From contig NZ_JAASAH010000022.1 of assembly GCF_012726235.1 (NCBI RefSeq), positions 23,709 through 87,708 on the forward strand: 64,000 nucleotides of DNA, in the 5' to 3' direction. Position numbers and translations under genes: made by a program. Shown here in pieces: positions 17,280 to 26,104 of this stretch (position 1 is the first letter of the stretch; each line of letters begins with the position of its first letter). The notes below the pieces were generated by a model that made no database searches, was not told the origin of the DNA, and saw nothing but the letters and a program-made list of their open reading frames with translations. This DNA comes from Streptomyces sp. HNM0574 (GTDB lineage Bacteria; Actinomycetota; Actinomycetes; Streptomycetales; Streptomycetaceae).

Positions 17280-18452
17280 TTGGCGTCCTCGGATCGCGGC
17301 GCAGCCGCTGACTTCGACCTCTACCGGCCCTCCGAGGAGCACGACATGCTCCGCGACTCGGTGCGCGCGCTCTCCGAGGCGAAGATCGCTCCCTTCGCGG
17401 CCGATGTCGACGAGGAGGGCCGCTTCCCGCAGGAGGCCCTCGACGCGCTGGTCGCCAACGACCTGCACGCCGTCCACGTCCCCGAGTCCTACGGCGGCGC
17501 CGGGGCCGACGCGCTCGCCACCGTCATCGTGATCGAGGAGGTCGCCCGGGTCTGCGGCTCCTCCTCGCTGATCCCGGCCGTGAACAAGCTGGGCTCGCTG
17601 CCGGTGATCCTCTCCGGCTCCGAGGAGCTGAAGAAGAAGTACCTGGGCCCGCTCGCCAAGGGCGACGGCATGTTCTCCTACTGCCTCTCCGAGCCCGACG
17701 CCGGCTCCGACGCGGGCGGCATGAAGACCAAGGCCGTACGCGACGGCGACTTCTGGGTGCTCAACGGCGTCAAGCGCTGGATCACCAACGCCGGGGTCTC
17801 GGACTACTACACCGTCATGGCCGTCACCGACCCCGAGAAGCGCACCAAGGGCATCAGCGCCTTCGTCGTGGAGAAGGGCGACGAGGGCGTCTCCTTCGGC
17901 GCCCCGGAGAAGAAGCTCGGCATCAAGGGCTCGCCGACCCGCGAGGTCTACCTCGACAACGTCCGCATCCCCGCCGACCGCATGATCGGCGAGGAGGGCA
18001 CCGGCTTCGCGACCGCGATGAAGACGCTGGACCACACCCGCATCACCATCGCCGCGCAGGCCCTCGGCATCGCCCAGGGCGCCCTGGACTACGCGAAGTC
18101 CTACGTGCGCGAGCGCAAGCAGTTCGGCAAGCCCGTCGGCGACTTCCAGGGCGTCCAGTTCATGCTGGCCGACATGGCGATGAAGCTGGAGGCCGCGCGG
18201 CAGCTCACGTACGCGGCGGCCGCCAAGTCCGAGCGCGGCGACAGCGACCTGACCTTCCAGGGCGCCGCCGCCAAGTGCTTCGCCTCCGACGTCGCCATGG
18301 AGGTCACCACCGACGCGGTGCAGCTCCTCGGCGGCTACGGCTACACCCGGGACTACCCCGTCGAGCGCATGATGCGCGACGCGAAGATCACGCAGATCTA
18401 CGAGGGCACCAACCAGGTCCAGCGCGTCGTCATGGCCCGCAACCTGCCGTAA
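17280..18452 (+). CDS. Acyl-CoA dehydrogenase
   Basis: 390-residue FAD enzyme of fatty-acid or branched-chain acyl-CoA oxidation. Signatures include FSYCLSEPDAGSDAGG (FAD/substrate contact), RWITNAGVSDYYTVMAVT, and the C-terminal RDAKITQIYEGTNQVQRVVM containing the catalytic Glu of the short/medium-chain group. Length and order of the three domains are normal. It starts at a TTG (17280) behind AAAAGGAG. It stands alone as a transcription unit, with a palindromic operator upstream and a strong terminator downstream. Chain-length preference is not readable. Confidence 0.93.
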   Translation: MASSDRGAAADFDLYRPSEEHDMLRDSVRALSEAKIAPFAADVDEEGRFPQEALDALVANDLHAVHVPESYGGAGADALATVIVIEEVARVCGSSSLIPAVNKLGSLPVILSGSEELKKKYLGPLAKGDGMFSYCLSEPDAGSDAGGMKTKAVRDGDFWVLNGVKRWITNAGVSDYYTVMAVTDPEKRTKGISAFVVEKGDEGVSFGAPEKKLGIKGSPTREVYLDNVRIPADRMIGEEGTGFATAMKTLDHTRITIAAQALGIAQGALDYAKSYVRERKQFGKPVGDFQGVQFMLADMAMKLEAARQLTYAAAAKSERGDSDLTFQGAAAKCFASDVAMEVTTDAVQLLGGYGYTRDYPVERMMRDAKITQIYEGTNQVQRVVMARNLP

Positions 18453-18462
18453 GGCCCCTCCC

Positions 18463-18511
18463 GCGTACGCCGCCCCCGTCCGGAACTCCGGGCGGGGGCG
18501 GCGGCGTACGC
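18463..18511. terminator. Bidirectional terminator
   Basis: Stem with arms GCGTACGCCGCCCCCG and CGGGGGCGGCGGCGTACGC, ending three bases before the stop codon of the converging hydrolase gene. Confidence 0.85.
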
Positions 18512-18513
18512 GG

Positions 18514-19467
18514 TCACTCGCGGGTGCGGGCCGCCGTCCAGTCCAGGACGGCGCGGGCCACCCGCGGCAGCCGGAGCAGTACGCCGCCGTGCGCGGCGCC
18601 CGGCACGGTGAGCACCGTGACGCCGTCAGCGGGCATCCCCCGCGCCCGCTGCGCGCGGGCCAGCCGGAGCGAGGGGCCGAAGGGGACGAAGTCCCGCCGG
18701 GCGTGGACCAGCAGCATCGGGGCGTCGTCGGCGCCGGAGGCGTGCCGCGCCGCCGCCATGTCCCGCCACACCCGCCCGCACCGGGTGCCGGGGGCGGCGC
18801 GCAGGCTCGGGCAGCCGGCGAGGCGCGCGGCGTTGGCCCGCAGGTGCTCGGTCTTCCGCAGCCGCGGCTCCCGCCCCGGCACCCCCGGCGCGGCCCGGAG
18901 CTCGCCCTGGGTGCGGAGCGGGTCCAGCGGCGGGGACAGGGCCACCACCCCGGCCACCCGCTCCCGGCCCGCACCGTACGTGCCGACGGCGGCCGCCACC
19001 TGCCCGCCCGCCGAGGAGCCCAGCAGCACCAGCCGCTCCGGGTCGACGCCCAGCCGCCCGGCCCGCGCCCGGATCCACCGGAGCGCGCGGAGGATGTCGT
19101 TCCGCTGCGCGGGCCAGGCAGCCGCCGCGTTGCTGCGGTAGTCGACGTCGAAGACGACCGTCCCGGCCTCGACGAAGTGCCGCATCCACGGCACCCATCC
19201 ACGGGAGCGGCCCTGGTACCAGTAGCCGCCGTGCAGCAGCACCACGGCGGGCCGCCCGCCCGGGGCCCGCGCCCCGGCACCGTGCACGACGAGCCGCTGC
19301 CGCTCCCTGGGCCCGTACGCGTGGGCGCGCCCGTCCCCCGGGGAGGAGGAACGGCGGGCCTCGGCGGCCGGGAGCACCGGCGCCGCGCACAGCAGCAGAG
19401 CCAGGCACAGCAGCACCGCGCCGGCCGGACCCACCGCACCCCGCACGAGACCTGTCCGCACGCCCAC
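18514..19467 (-). CDS. Secreted alpha/beta hydrolase (esterase/lipase-like)
   Basis: 317-residue protein with an N-terminal export signal (GAVLLCLALLLCAAPVLPAA, then AEARR). The alpha/beta fold shows an oxyanion loop VVLLHGGYWY, the nucleophile elbow LVLLGSSAGGQVAAA, an acidic residue in LVHARRDFVPFG, and the catalytic His in VPGAAHGGVLL. It belongs to the broad esterase/deacetylase set of the HSL/BD-FAE type. The natural substrate is unknown. It is transcribed toward the acyl-CoA dehydrogenase and away from the peptide transporter gene. Confidence 0.83.
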   Translation of the reverse strand: MGVRTGLVRGAVGPAGAVLLCLALLLCAAPVLPAAEARRSSSPGDGRAHAYGPRERQRLVVHGAGARAPGGRPAVVLLHGGYWYQGRSRGWVPWMRHFVEAGTVVFDVDYRSNAAAAWPAQRNDILRALRWIRARAGRLGVDPERLVLLGSSAGGQVAAAVGTYGAGRERVAGVVALSPPLDPLRTQGELRAAPGVPGREPRLRKTEHLRANAARLAGCPSLRAAPGTRCGRVWRDMAAARHASGADDAPMLLVHARRDFVPFGPSLRLARAQRARGMPADGVTVLTVPGAAHGGVLLRLPRVARAVLDWTAARTRE

Positions 19468-19535
19468 AGGCTCGCGGCCGGGGCCCGGGCCCGCACGCGT
19501 ACACCGTCCATCCGACCGAACCGGGGACGGCCGGA

Positions 19536-19582
19536 CGTACGACGAGGCGCCCCCGGATTTCCGGGGGCGCCTCGTCGTACGC
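19536..19582. terminator. Perfect-stem terminator downstream of the peptide transporter
   Basis: Arms CGTACGACGAGGCGCCCCCG and CGGGGGCGCCTCGTCGTACG with a tiny loop, 28 bases past the stop of the POT gene on the reverse strand. Confidence 0.85.
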
Positions 19583-19609
19583 GCGGGTGGGGCGTCGGGC
19601 CCCGGGGCG

Positions 19610-21127
19610 CTACTTCACCTCGGTCATCGCCTCGGTCATCTTCTTGCGGTACATGAAGACCGCGAAGCCGGCGAGGACCGCGAGGGTCGCCTCGGACGCG
19701 ACCACGGCCGGGGTGCTCAGGTCGGCACCGGCGATGGAGAGCAGACCCGTGACCGAGTCGCCCGCGGTGACGGCGAGGAACCAGACACCCATCAGCTGGC
19801 TCGCGTACTTGGCGGGCGCCAGCTTCGTGGTGACGGAGAGGCCGACCGGCGAGAGGCACAGCTCGGCGGTGGTGTGCATCAGGAAGATGAGCACCAGCCA
19901 CAGCGGGCTGACCTTGGTGCCGCCCTCGGCCATCATCATCGGCACGACGAACACGAAGAACGACAGCCCGATGAAGACCAGCGCGAAGGAGAACTTCACC
20001 GTGGTGCTGGGCTCGCGGCTGCGGCGGGCGAGGGCCAGCCACAGCGAGGCGAAGACCGGCGCCAGCAGGATGATGAACAGCGGGTTGATCGACTGGAACC
20101 AGGTGGCCGGGAAGCTCCAGCCGAAGATCTCGGTCGCGGTCTTCGAGGAGCCGAAGGCCTGGACCGTGGAGCCGCCCTGGTCGAAGATCATCCAGAAGAC
20201 GGCGGCCGCGGCGAAGAACCAGATGTACCCGGACATCCGGCCCTGCTCGGCCGGCGACAGATCCTTGTCCCGCTTGATCCGGACCAGCATCCCGACCGGG
20301 ATCAGCAGGCCGAGCACGGTGAGCGGGATCATCGCCCAGTTCAGGGTGAAGTGCCCGGTGACGCCGACGGCGGTGTAGAAGATCGCGGCGACGGCGAGGC
20401 AGATGACCGTCTTGACCAGCGCCGAGTTCCGCTCCTGCGGGGTCAGCGGGTTCGGGACCCGGCTGCTCTTCTCGTCGAGGTGGCGCGAACCGATCAGGAA
20501 CTGGACGAGGCCGATGCCCATGCCGACGGCGGCGAGGCTGAAGCCGAGGTGCCAGTTGACCGTCTCGCCGATGGTGCCGATGACGAACGGGGCGACGAAG
20601 GCACCGAGGTTGATGCCCATGTAGAAGACGGTGAAGCCGCCGTCACGGCGCGGGTCGTCCGGACCGTTGTAGAGGTCGCCGACCATCGTCGAGATGTTGG
20701 CCTTGAGCAGACCGGAACCGACCGCGACGAGGGCCAGGCCCACGAAGAACATCGGCTCGCCCGGCAGTGCCAGGAAGAGGTGACCGGCCATGATCACGCC
20801 GGCGGCCACGGCGACGGTTTTGCGCGGTCCCCACAACCGGTCGCCGAACCATCCGCCGGGCAGTGCCAGCAGGTAGACCATCGCCAGGTAGATCGAGTAG
20901 ATCGCGGTGGCCGTGGCCAGGTCCATGGCGAGGCCGCCACCCTGGGACTTCTCCCCCGCGTCGGGGCCGCCCGAGACCAGGTAGATGACGAGCAGCGCTC
21001 GCATGCCGTAGAAGCTGAAGCGCTCCCACATCTCGGTCATGAACAGAGTGGCCAGACCTCGTGGGTGGCCAAAGAAGGTCTTGCCCCCGGGGTTACCGGC
21101 GGAGTCCTTCGTCAGACTTGACGCCAT
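19610..21127 (-). CDS. POT/PTR family proton-coupled peptide transporter
   Basis: 505-residue integral membrane protein of the major facilitator superfamily, predicted to take up di- and tripeptides with protons. The first helix region FMTEMWERFSFYGMRALLVI is the ExxERFxYYG-type POT signature, and the second PTR motif appears as GLLKANISTMVGDLY followed by RRDGGFTVFYMGINLGAF. About 14 hydrophobic segments are visible. The ATG at 21127 (MASSLTKD) was preferred to a longer frame because it follows AAGGA and starts a typical soluble lead. Nearby dipeptidase and two-component genes are on the other strand. Confidence 0.92.
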   Translation of the reverse strand: MASSLTKDSAGNPGGKTFFGHPRGLATLFMTEMWERFSFYGMRALLVIYLVSGGPDAGEKSQGGGLAMDLATATAIYSIYLAMVYLLALPGGWFGDRLWGPRKTVAVAAGVIMAGHLFLALPGEPMFFVGLALVAVGSGLLKANISTMVGDLYNGPDDPRRDGGFTVFYMGINLGAFVAPFVIGTIGETVNWHLGFSLAAVGMGIGLVQFLIGSRHLDEKSSRVPNPLTPQERNSALVKTVICLAVAAIFYTAVGVTGHFTLNWAMIPLTVLGLLIPVGMLVRIKRDKDLSPAEQGRMSGYIWFFAAAAVFWMIFDQGGSTVQAFGSSKTATEIFGWSFPATWFQSINPLFIILLAPVFASLWLALARRSREPSTTVKFSFALVFIGLSFFVFVVPMMMAEGGTKVSPLWLVLIFLMHTTAELCLSPVGLSVTTKLAPAKYASQLMGVWFLAVTAGDSVTGLLSIAGADLSTPAVVASEATLAVLAGFAVFMYRKKMTEAMTEVK

Positions 21128-21487
21128 GTCGAGTTCCTTGCTGCTCGGGACGCGCACATGGGTTGGGAGCACGGCGCGCCCGGTGGGGGAGAGAGAGCCG
21201 CTGTGGTCAGGAGCCGACTGCACTCAGGCGAAGACCCCGCGGCCCGGTCCGGGCCCCTGTTCCTGGGCGTCCCGGGCCCGCTGCCCGCGGGACCTTAACG
21301 GTCATAATGAAAGCGCCCACACCATACGCCACGGTCTCCGGGGCGACGGAAGAGAATGCGAGCCAAATCACAGGCGGAGCCCGCAACCGGAAAGCAGATT
21401 CCAAGGTGCCGTGCACATGTCACCCGGGATCTCCGGCGAGCGGAAGGGACCGCGCTCGCGCCGGGCCGTGAGGACTACCATCGGCCC
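21128..21487. other. Divergent promoter region, no gene seen
   Basis: 360 bases between the peptide transporter and the response regulator, read in opposite directions. AT-richer than the flanks, with TTAACGGTCATAATG near 21295-21310 as a possible promoter element. I see no clear operator and no supportable gene. Confidence 0.5.
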
Positions 21488-22168
21488 ATGACCCGTGTAC
21501 TGCTCGCCGAGGATGACGCATCGATCTCAGAGCCGCTCGCCCGCGCTCTGCGCCGCGAGGGATACGAGGTCGAGGTGCGCGAGGACGGGCCCACCGCGCT
21601 CGACGCCGGGCTGCGCGAGGGCATCGACCTGGTCGTGCTGGATCTCGGCCTGCCCGGCATGGACGGTCTCGAGGTCTGCCGCCGGCTGCGGAACGAGGGC
21701 CACACCTTCCCCGTGCTCGTCCTGACGGCTCGCGCCGACGAGGTCGACACCGTCGTCGGTCTGGACGCGGGCGCCGACGACTACGTCACCAAGCCCTTCC
21801 GGCTGGCCGAACTGCTGGCCCGGGTCCGGGCCCTGCTCCGCCGCGGCGCCGGCGCCGAGCCCGCGCCGCCACCCACCACGCACGGGGTGCGGATCGACGT
21901 CGAGTCGCACCGCGCCTGGATGGCCGACGAGGAACTGCAGCTCACGGCGAAGGAGTTCGACCTGCTGCGGGTGCTCGTCCGGGACGCGGGCCGGGTCGTC
22001 ACGCGGGACCAGCTGATGCGCGAGGTGTGGGACACCACCTGGTGGTCGTCGACGAAGACGCTGGACATGCACATCTCGTGGCTGCGCAAGAAGCTCGGGG
22101 ACGACGCGGCGAATCCGCGCTACATCGCGACGGTGCGGGGCGTGGGGTTCCGGTTCGAGAAGAACTAG
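21488..22168 (+). CDS. OmpR-family two-component response regulator
   Basis: 226-residue DNA-binding regulator. The receiver domain starts MTRVLLAEDDASISE, with phosphoacceptor Asp52 in VVLDLGLPGMDG and the conserved Lys in DDYVTKPFRLAEL. After a short Pro-rich linker comes a winged-helix domain (LQLTAKEFDLLRVLVRDAGR through YIATVRGVGFRFEKN). Its probable partner kinase follows 130 bases downstream. The target genes are unknown; S. coelicolor has an equivalent pair near purK by my recollection. Confidence 0.92.
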   Translation: MTRVLLAEDDASISEPLARALRREGYEVEVREDGPTALDAGLREGIDLVVLDLGLPGMDGLEVCRRLRNEGHTFPVLVLTARADEVDTVVGLDAGADDYVTKPFRLAELLARVRALLRRGAGAEPAPPPTTHGVRIDVESHRAWMADEELQLTAKEFDLLRVLVRDAGRVVTRDQLMREVWDTTWWSSTKTLDMHISWLRKKLGDDAANPRYIATVRGVGFRFEKN

Positions 22169-22243
22169 CGGGGTCGGCGCTTCTTTCCGTCGAGGGGGTG
22201 CCACTGCTGTACGTCGCGGGCCGCGGGTGCGTCGTGGTTGATC

Positions 22244-22262
22244 GCGCAGTTCCCCGCGCCCC
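22244..22262 (-). repeat. Dispersed repeat core between regulator and kinase genes
   Basis: One short-form copy, GCGCAGTTCCCCGCGCCCC, followed by TTTT. It is unusual among the copies here because it lies between two co-directional genes of one two-component system. Confidence 0.7.
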
Positions 22263-22298
22263 TTTTGTGGCGCACCCCGTAGCAGAAAGGGGCAGCCG

Positions 22299-23573
22299 AT
22301 GCGGCGCCGTCTGATCCAGTCCACGCTCGCCGTGGTGCTCGTCGTCGTGGCCGTGTTCGGGGTCTCGCTGGTGCTCGTGGAGTCCCGGACGATCGAGGAC
22401 AGCGCGGAGGAGAGCGTCCAGTCCGAGGCCGTGCAGCTGGTCTCGGTGGTGGAGAGCCGGATCGTGGCCGGTGAGAAGGTCACCCCGGCGTCGATGCACA
22501 ACGCGATCCCCTCCAACCGGCACGTGCGGATCGAGGTGCCCGGCAAGGCCGCCATCGAGCTGGGCGAACGCCCCGAGGGACGGGTCATCGAGGCGAGCCA
22601 ACGGGGCGGGCACGGCGAACGCGTCACCGTGCAGCAGGCGTACAGCCAGGTGCAGGACGAGGTCGGCCGCACGGTGCTGATCATCTTCGCCGTCGCGCTG
22701 CTCGCCGTCGGCGCCGCCGCGGTGCTGGCCGTGCGGCAGTCCCGGCTGGTCGCGGCGCCGCTGACGGACCTGGCCGAGACCGCGGAGCGGCTCGGCTCGG
22801 GCGACCCGCGGCCGCGGCACCGGCGGTACGGGGTGCCGGAGCTGGACCGGGTCGCGGACGTGCTGGACAGCAGCGCCGACCGGATCGGCCGGATGCTGAC
22901 GGCCGAGCGGCGGCTGGCCGCCGACGCCTCGCACCAGCTGCGGACGCCGCTGACCGCGCTGTCCATGCGGCTGGAGGAGATCATCGCGATGGCCGACGCG
23001 GACGATCCGGGCGAGCGGGACAGCGTCAAGGAGGAGGCCACCATCGCGCTGGTGCAGGTGGAGCGGCTGACGGACGTGGTGCAGCGGTTGCTCACCAACT
23101 CGCGTGACCCGCGCTCGGGTTCCGCGATCAGCTTCGACCTGGACGAGGTCGTCAAGCAGCAGAGCGAGGAGTGGAAGCCCGCGTACCGGAACGCGGGCCG
23201 GGCGATCGTGCACTCGGGGAAGACCGGGCTGCGGGCCGTCGGCACCCCGGGTGCCGTGGCGCAGGTGCTGGCGACGCTGATCGAGAACGCGCTGATGCAC
23301 GGCGCCGGGACGGTCGCGCTGCGCACCCGCGTCACCGGGAACCAGGTGGTGGTGGAGGTGACGGACGAGGGCCCCGGCGTCGCCCCCTCGCTGGGTTCGC
23401 GGGTCTTCGAGCGCACCGTCAGCGGCCACAACTCCACGGGGCTCGGCCTGGCCGTCGCCCGGGACCTGGCCGAGGCGGACGGCGGGCGGCTGGAGCTGCT
23501 ACAGCAGCATCCGCCGGTTTTCGCGCTCTTTCTCAGCCGTGAGGTCCCCGACGACCCGGCCCCGTCCGCCTGA
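22299..23573 (+). CDS. Sensor histidine kinase
   Basis: 424-residue membrane kinase. Transmembrane helix one is near residues 8-27 (STLAVVLVVVAVFGVSLVLV) and helix two near 125-145, bounding a small extracellular sensor of about 95 residues. A HAMP region follows, then the H-box ASHQLRTPLTALSMRLEE with phosphorylated His212. The ATP-binding half has an N-box (LIENALMHGAG), G1 (VTDEGPGVAPS) and G2 (TGLGLAVARDLAEADGG). The ATG at 22299 follows AAAGGGG. Its last 75 bases overlap the converging GtrA gene. Confidence 0.92.
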   Translation: MRRRLIQSTLAVVLVVVAVFGVSLVLVESRTIEDSAEESVQSEAVQLVSVVESRIVAGEKVTPASMHNAIPSNRHVRIEVPGKAAIELGERPEGRVIEASQRGGHGERVTVQQAYSQVQDEVGRTVLIIFAVALLAVGAAAVLAVRQSRLVAAPLTDLAETAERLGSGDPRPRHRRYGVPELDRVADVLDSSADRIGRMLTAERRLAADASHQLRTPLTALSMRLEEIIAMADADDPGERDSVKEEATIALVQVERLTDVVQRLLTNSRDPRSGSAISFDLDEVVKQQSEEWKPAYRNAGRAIVHSGKTGLRAVGTPGAVAQVLATLIENALMHGAGTVALRTRVTGNQVVVEVTDEGPGVAPSLGSRVFERTVSGHNSTGLGLAVARDLAEADGGRLELLQQHPPVFALFLSREVPDDPAPSA

Positions 23574-24083
23574 GCCGCCGCCCGCGAACCGGAAGCGGAA
23601 CCGCCGCCCGGGACCGTCCCCGTCCTCGTCGTCCAGGAACACCCAGGTGCGGTAGGACCAGAAGCGGAAGACGGTGCCGAGGCCGAGGCCGATGACGTTC
23701 TTCGCGATGTTGTCGGCGAGCGCCGAGGTGTACCCCAGGCCGTAGTGCGAGAGGGCGAGCACGCCGTTCTCGATGACCAGCCCGATGCCGCTGAAGACGA
23801 GGAACAGGCCGACCTCGCGGCGCACGTGGTGCTTGTCGGCGCCGCGGTAGGTCCAGTACCGGTTGCCCACGTAGTTCGAGGCGATGGCGACGACGGTGGC
23901 GATCACCCCGGACCGTACGGGGGCCATCCCGAAGCCGCGGATGCAGAGGTTGAACACCGCGACGTTGACCAGGAAGCCGATCGCGCCCACCGCTCCGAAG
24001 GTCGCGACTTCGCGGGCCAGCCGCCGCAGCCGCGCACGCAGCGAGCGCCGCCCGGCCGTCGAGCCCGTCCCGCGCGTCGTCAT
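23499..24083 (-). CDS. GtrA family membrane protein
   Basis: About 194 residues with four transmembrane helices (VATFGAVGAIGFLVNVAVFN, SGVIATVVAIASNYVGNRYW, VGLFLVFSGIGLVIENGVL, NIAKNVIGLGLGTVFRFWSY) and the GtrA signature NYVGNRYWTYR. Such proteins are proposed to flip polyprenyl-linked sugars or assist surface glycosylation. The start is uncertain: ATG at 24083 fits the family length, while another ATG at 24212 would add a hydrophilic lead. The 3' end overlaps the kinase gene tail-to-tail by 75 bases. Confidence 0.85.
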   Translation of the reverse strand: MTTRGTGSTAGRRSLRARLRRLAREVATFGAVGAIGFLVNVAVFNLCIRGFGMAPVRSGVIATVVAIASNYVGNRYWTYRGADKHHVRREVGLFLVFSGIGLVIENGVLALSHYGLGYTSALADNIAKNVIGLGLGTVFRFWSYRTWVFLDDEDGDGPGRRFRFRFAGGGSGGRGRVVGDLTAEKERENRRMLL

Positions 24084-24387
24084 TCCTCGGCGTCCCCATC
24101 CGTCTCGGGTGTCCCGGGCGTCCGGGGCCCGGTGGGCCTCCCGCCCGCTGGTGGCGTCGTCCGGCTCGTGCGGGAGCCGTGCCCGTGATGTGCCGGTGAC
24201 GCGCAGACTCATGCTAACCAGCCGGACGGGACCCCACCCGCGGGATCGGCCAGGGGTGTACCGGCGGATCGGACAGGGATCGTGACCAGGCGCTGTCAGA
24301 GGATTCTCCGGCCCGGTGCGGGCCGCCGGACGGTGCGTATCCACCACCCCGGCGGGCACCCGAGGCCGGGCGGATACTCTGGACGGC

Positions 24388-25557
24388 GTGAACTTCCCGG
24401 TAGTCGGCATGGTCGGTGGCGGTCAGCTCGCCCGTATGACCCACGAGGCGGGCATCCCCCTCGGCATCAGATTCAAGCTCCTCTCGGACACCCCGCAGGA
24501 CTCCGCTGCGCAGGTCGTCGGCGACGTCGTCGTCGGCGACTACCGCGATCCGGACACCCTGCGCGCGTTCGCCCGGGGCTGTGACGTGATCACCTTCGAC
24601 CACGAGCACGTCCCCACGGACCTGCTCCGGCAGCTGGAGGCGGACGGCGTCCCCGTACGCCCCGGTCCCGACGCGCTCGTGCACGCGCAGGACAAGGGCG
24701 TCATGCGGGAGCGGCTGGACGCGCTCGGGGTGCCGTGCCCGCGGCACCGGATCGTCGAGGACCCGGCAGACGTCGCGGCGTTCGCCGCGGAGGGCGCTGC
24801 GGCGTTCGCCGCGGAGGACGACGGGTTCCCCGTCGTCCTGAAGACCGTGCGGGGCGGGTACGACGGCAAGGGTGTGTGGGTCGTGCGGAGCGCGGCCGAC
24901 CCGAAGGCGGCGGAGCCGTTCAAGGCGGGCGTGCCGGTGCTGGCCGAGGAGAAGGTCGACTTCGCGCGGGAGCTCGCGGCGAACGTCGTCCGCTCCCCGC
25001 ACGGGCAGGCCGTCGCGTACCCGGTGGTCGAGTCGGTCCAGGTGGACGGGGTCTGCGACACGGTGATCGCGCCCGCGCCCGGTCTGGCCGAGGAAGCGGC
25101 CGTGGCCGCGCAGGAGATGGCGCTGCGGATCGCGCACGAGCTGGGCGTCGTCGGGCACCTGGCCGTCGAGCTGTTCGAGACCCGGGACGGGCGGGTGCTG
25201 GTCAACGAGCTGGCGATGCGGCCGCACAACTCCGGTCACTGGACCCAGGACGGCGCCGTCACCTCGCAGTTCGCCAACCACGTGCGGGCCGTGCTCGACC
25301 TGCCGCTCGGCGATCCGCGGCCGCGGGCCGAGTGGACGGTCATGGCGAACGTCCTCGGCGGCGACTACCCGGACATGTACTCCGCCTACCTGCACTGCAT
25401 GGCCCGCGACCCGCAGTTGAAGATCCACATGTACGGCAAGGACGTGAAGCCCGGCCGCAAGGTGGGCCACGTCAACACCTACGGCGACGACCTGGCCGAC
25501 GTGCGCGAGCGCGCGGCCCACGCCGCCGGATACCTCCGAGGGACGATCACCGAGTGA
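24388..25557 (+). CDS. purK: N5-carboxyaminoimidazole ribonucleotide synthase
   Basis: 389-residue ATP-grasp enzyme that carboxylates aminoimidazole ribonucleotide with bicarbonate and ATP in purine synthesis. Begins NFPVVGMVGGGQLARMTHEA (substrate-binding Rossmann-like start). ATP-grasp features are FPVVLKTVRGGYDGKGVWVV and the metal/substrate loop VNELAMRPHNSGHWTQDG. The GTG at 24388 is the first start at the homology boundary. Its stop overlaps the purE start by four bases (GTGA), so the two are translationally coupled. Confidence 0.96.
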   Translation: MNFPVVGMVGGGQLARMTHEAGIPLGIRFKLLSDTPQDSAAQVVGDVVVGDYRDPDTLRAFARGCDVITFDHEHVPTDLLRQLEADGVPVRPGPDALVHAQDKGVMRERLDALGVPCPRHRIVEDPADVAAFAAEGAAAFAAEDDGFPVVLKTVRGGYDGKGVWVVRSAADPKAAEPFKAGVPVLAEEKVDFARELAANVVRSPHGQAVAYPVVESVQVDGVCDTVIAPAPGLAEEAAVAAQEMALRIAHELGVVGHLAVELFETRDGRVLVNELAMRPHNSGHWTQDGAVTSQFANHVRAVLDLPLGDPRPRAEWTVMANVLGGDYPDMYSAYLHCMARDPQLKIHMYGKDVKPGRKVGHVNTYGDDLADVRERAAHAAGYLRGTITE

Positions 25558-26102
25558 GCAGCAGCACCGCGGACAGCGCCTCCCCCCTGGTGGGAATCGT
25601 GATGGGCTCCGACTCCGACTGGCCCGTGATGGAGGAGGCCGCCAAGGCCCTCGACGAGTTCGGGGTGCCCTACGAGGTCGACGTCGTCTCGGCGCACCGG
25701 ATGCCCCGCGAGATGGTGGCGTACGGGGAACAGGCGGCGGAGCGCGGCCTGAAGGCCGTGATCGCGGGCGCGGGCGGGGCCGCGCACCTGCCGGGCATGC
25801 TGGCCTCGGTGACGCCGCTGCCGGTGATCGGTGTCCCGGTGCCGCTGAAGTATCTGGACGGTATGGACTCGCTGCTGTCGATCGTGCAGATGCCCGCCGG
25901 GGTCCCGGTGGCCACCGTCTCGGTGGGCGGCGCGCGGAACGCGGGGCTGCTGGCCGTGCGGACGCTCGCGGCGCACGACGCGGAACTCCGGGAGCGGATG
26001 GTGGAGTTCCAGGAGAAGCTCAACGCACAGGCGACGGAGAAGGGCAGGCGCCTGCGCGAGAAGGTCACGGGCGAGTCCGGTTTCGGCTTCGGAGGGAAGT
26101 GA
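25554..26102 (+). CDS. purE: N5-carboxyaminoimidazole ribonucleotide mutase
   Basis: 182-residue class I PurE, which shifts the carboxyl group to give CAIR, the step after PurK. Signature residues are in VGIVMGSDSDWPVMEEAAKA, VVSAHRMPREMVAYG and AGAGGAAHLPGMLASVTPLP. It forms a soluble oligomer in the family. The GTG start overlaps the purK stop, and its own tail contains the ribosome site of the next gene. Confidence 0.96.
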   Translation: MSSSTADSASPLVGIVMGSDSDWPVMEEAAKALDEFGVPYEVDVVSAHRMPREMVAYGEQAAERGLKAVIAGAGGAAHLPGMLASVTPLPVIGVPVPLKYLDGMDSLLSIVQMPAGVPVATVSVGGARNAGLLAVRTLAAHDAELRERMVEFQEKLNAQATEKGRRLREKVTGESGFGFGGK

Positions 26103-26104
26103 CC

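Noticed and set aside
17202..20042. A minus-strand frame of about 950 codons
   Set aside because: Antisense to acyl-CoA dehydrogenase and out of frame with the hydrolase and transporter; Arg/Gly/Pro-rich with no domain.
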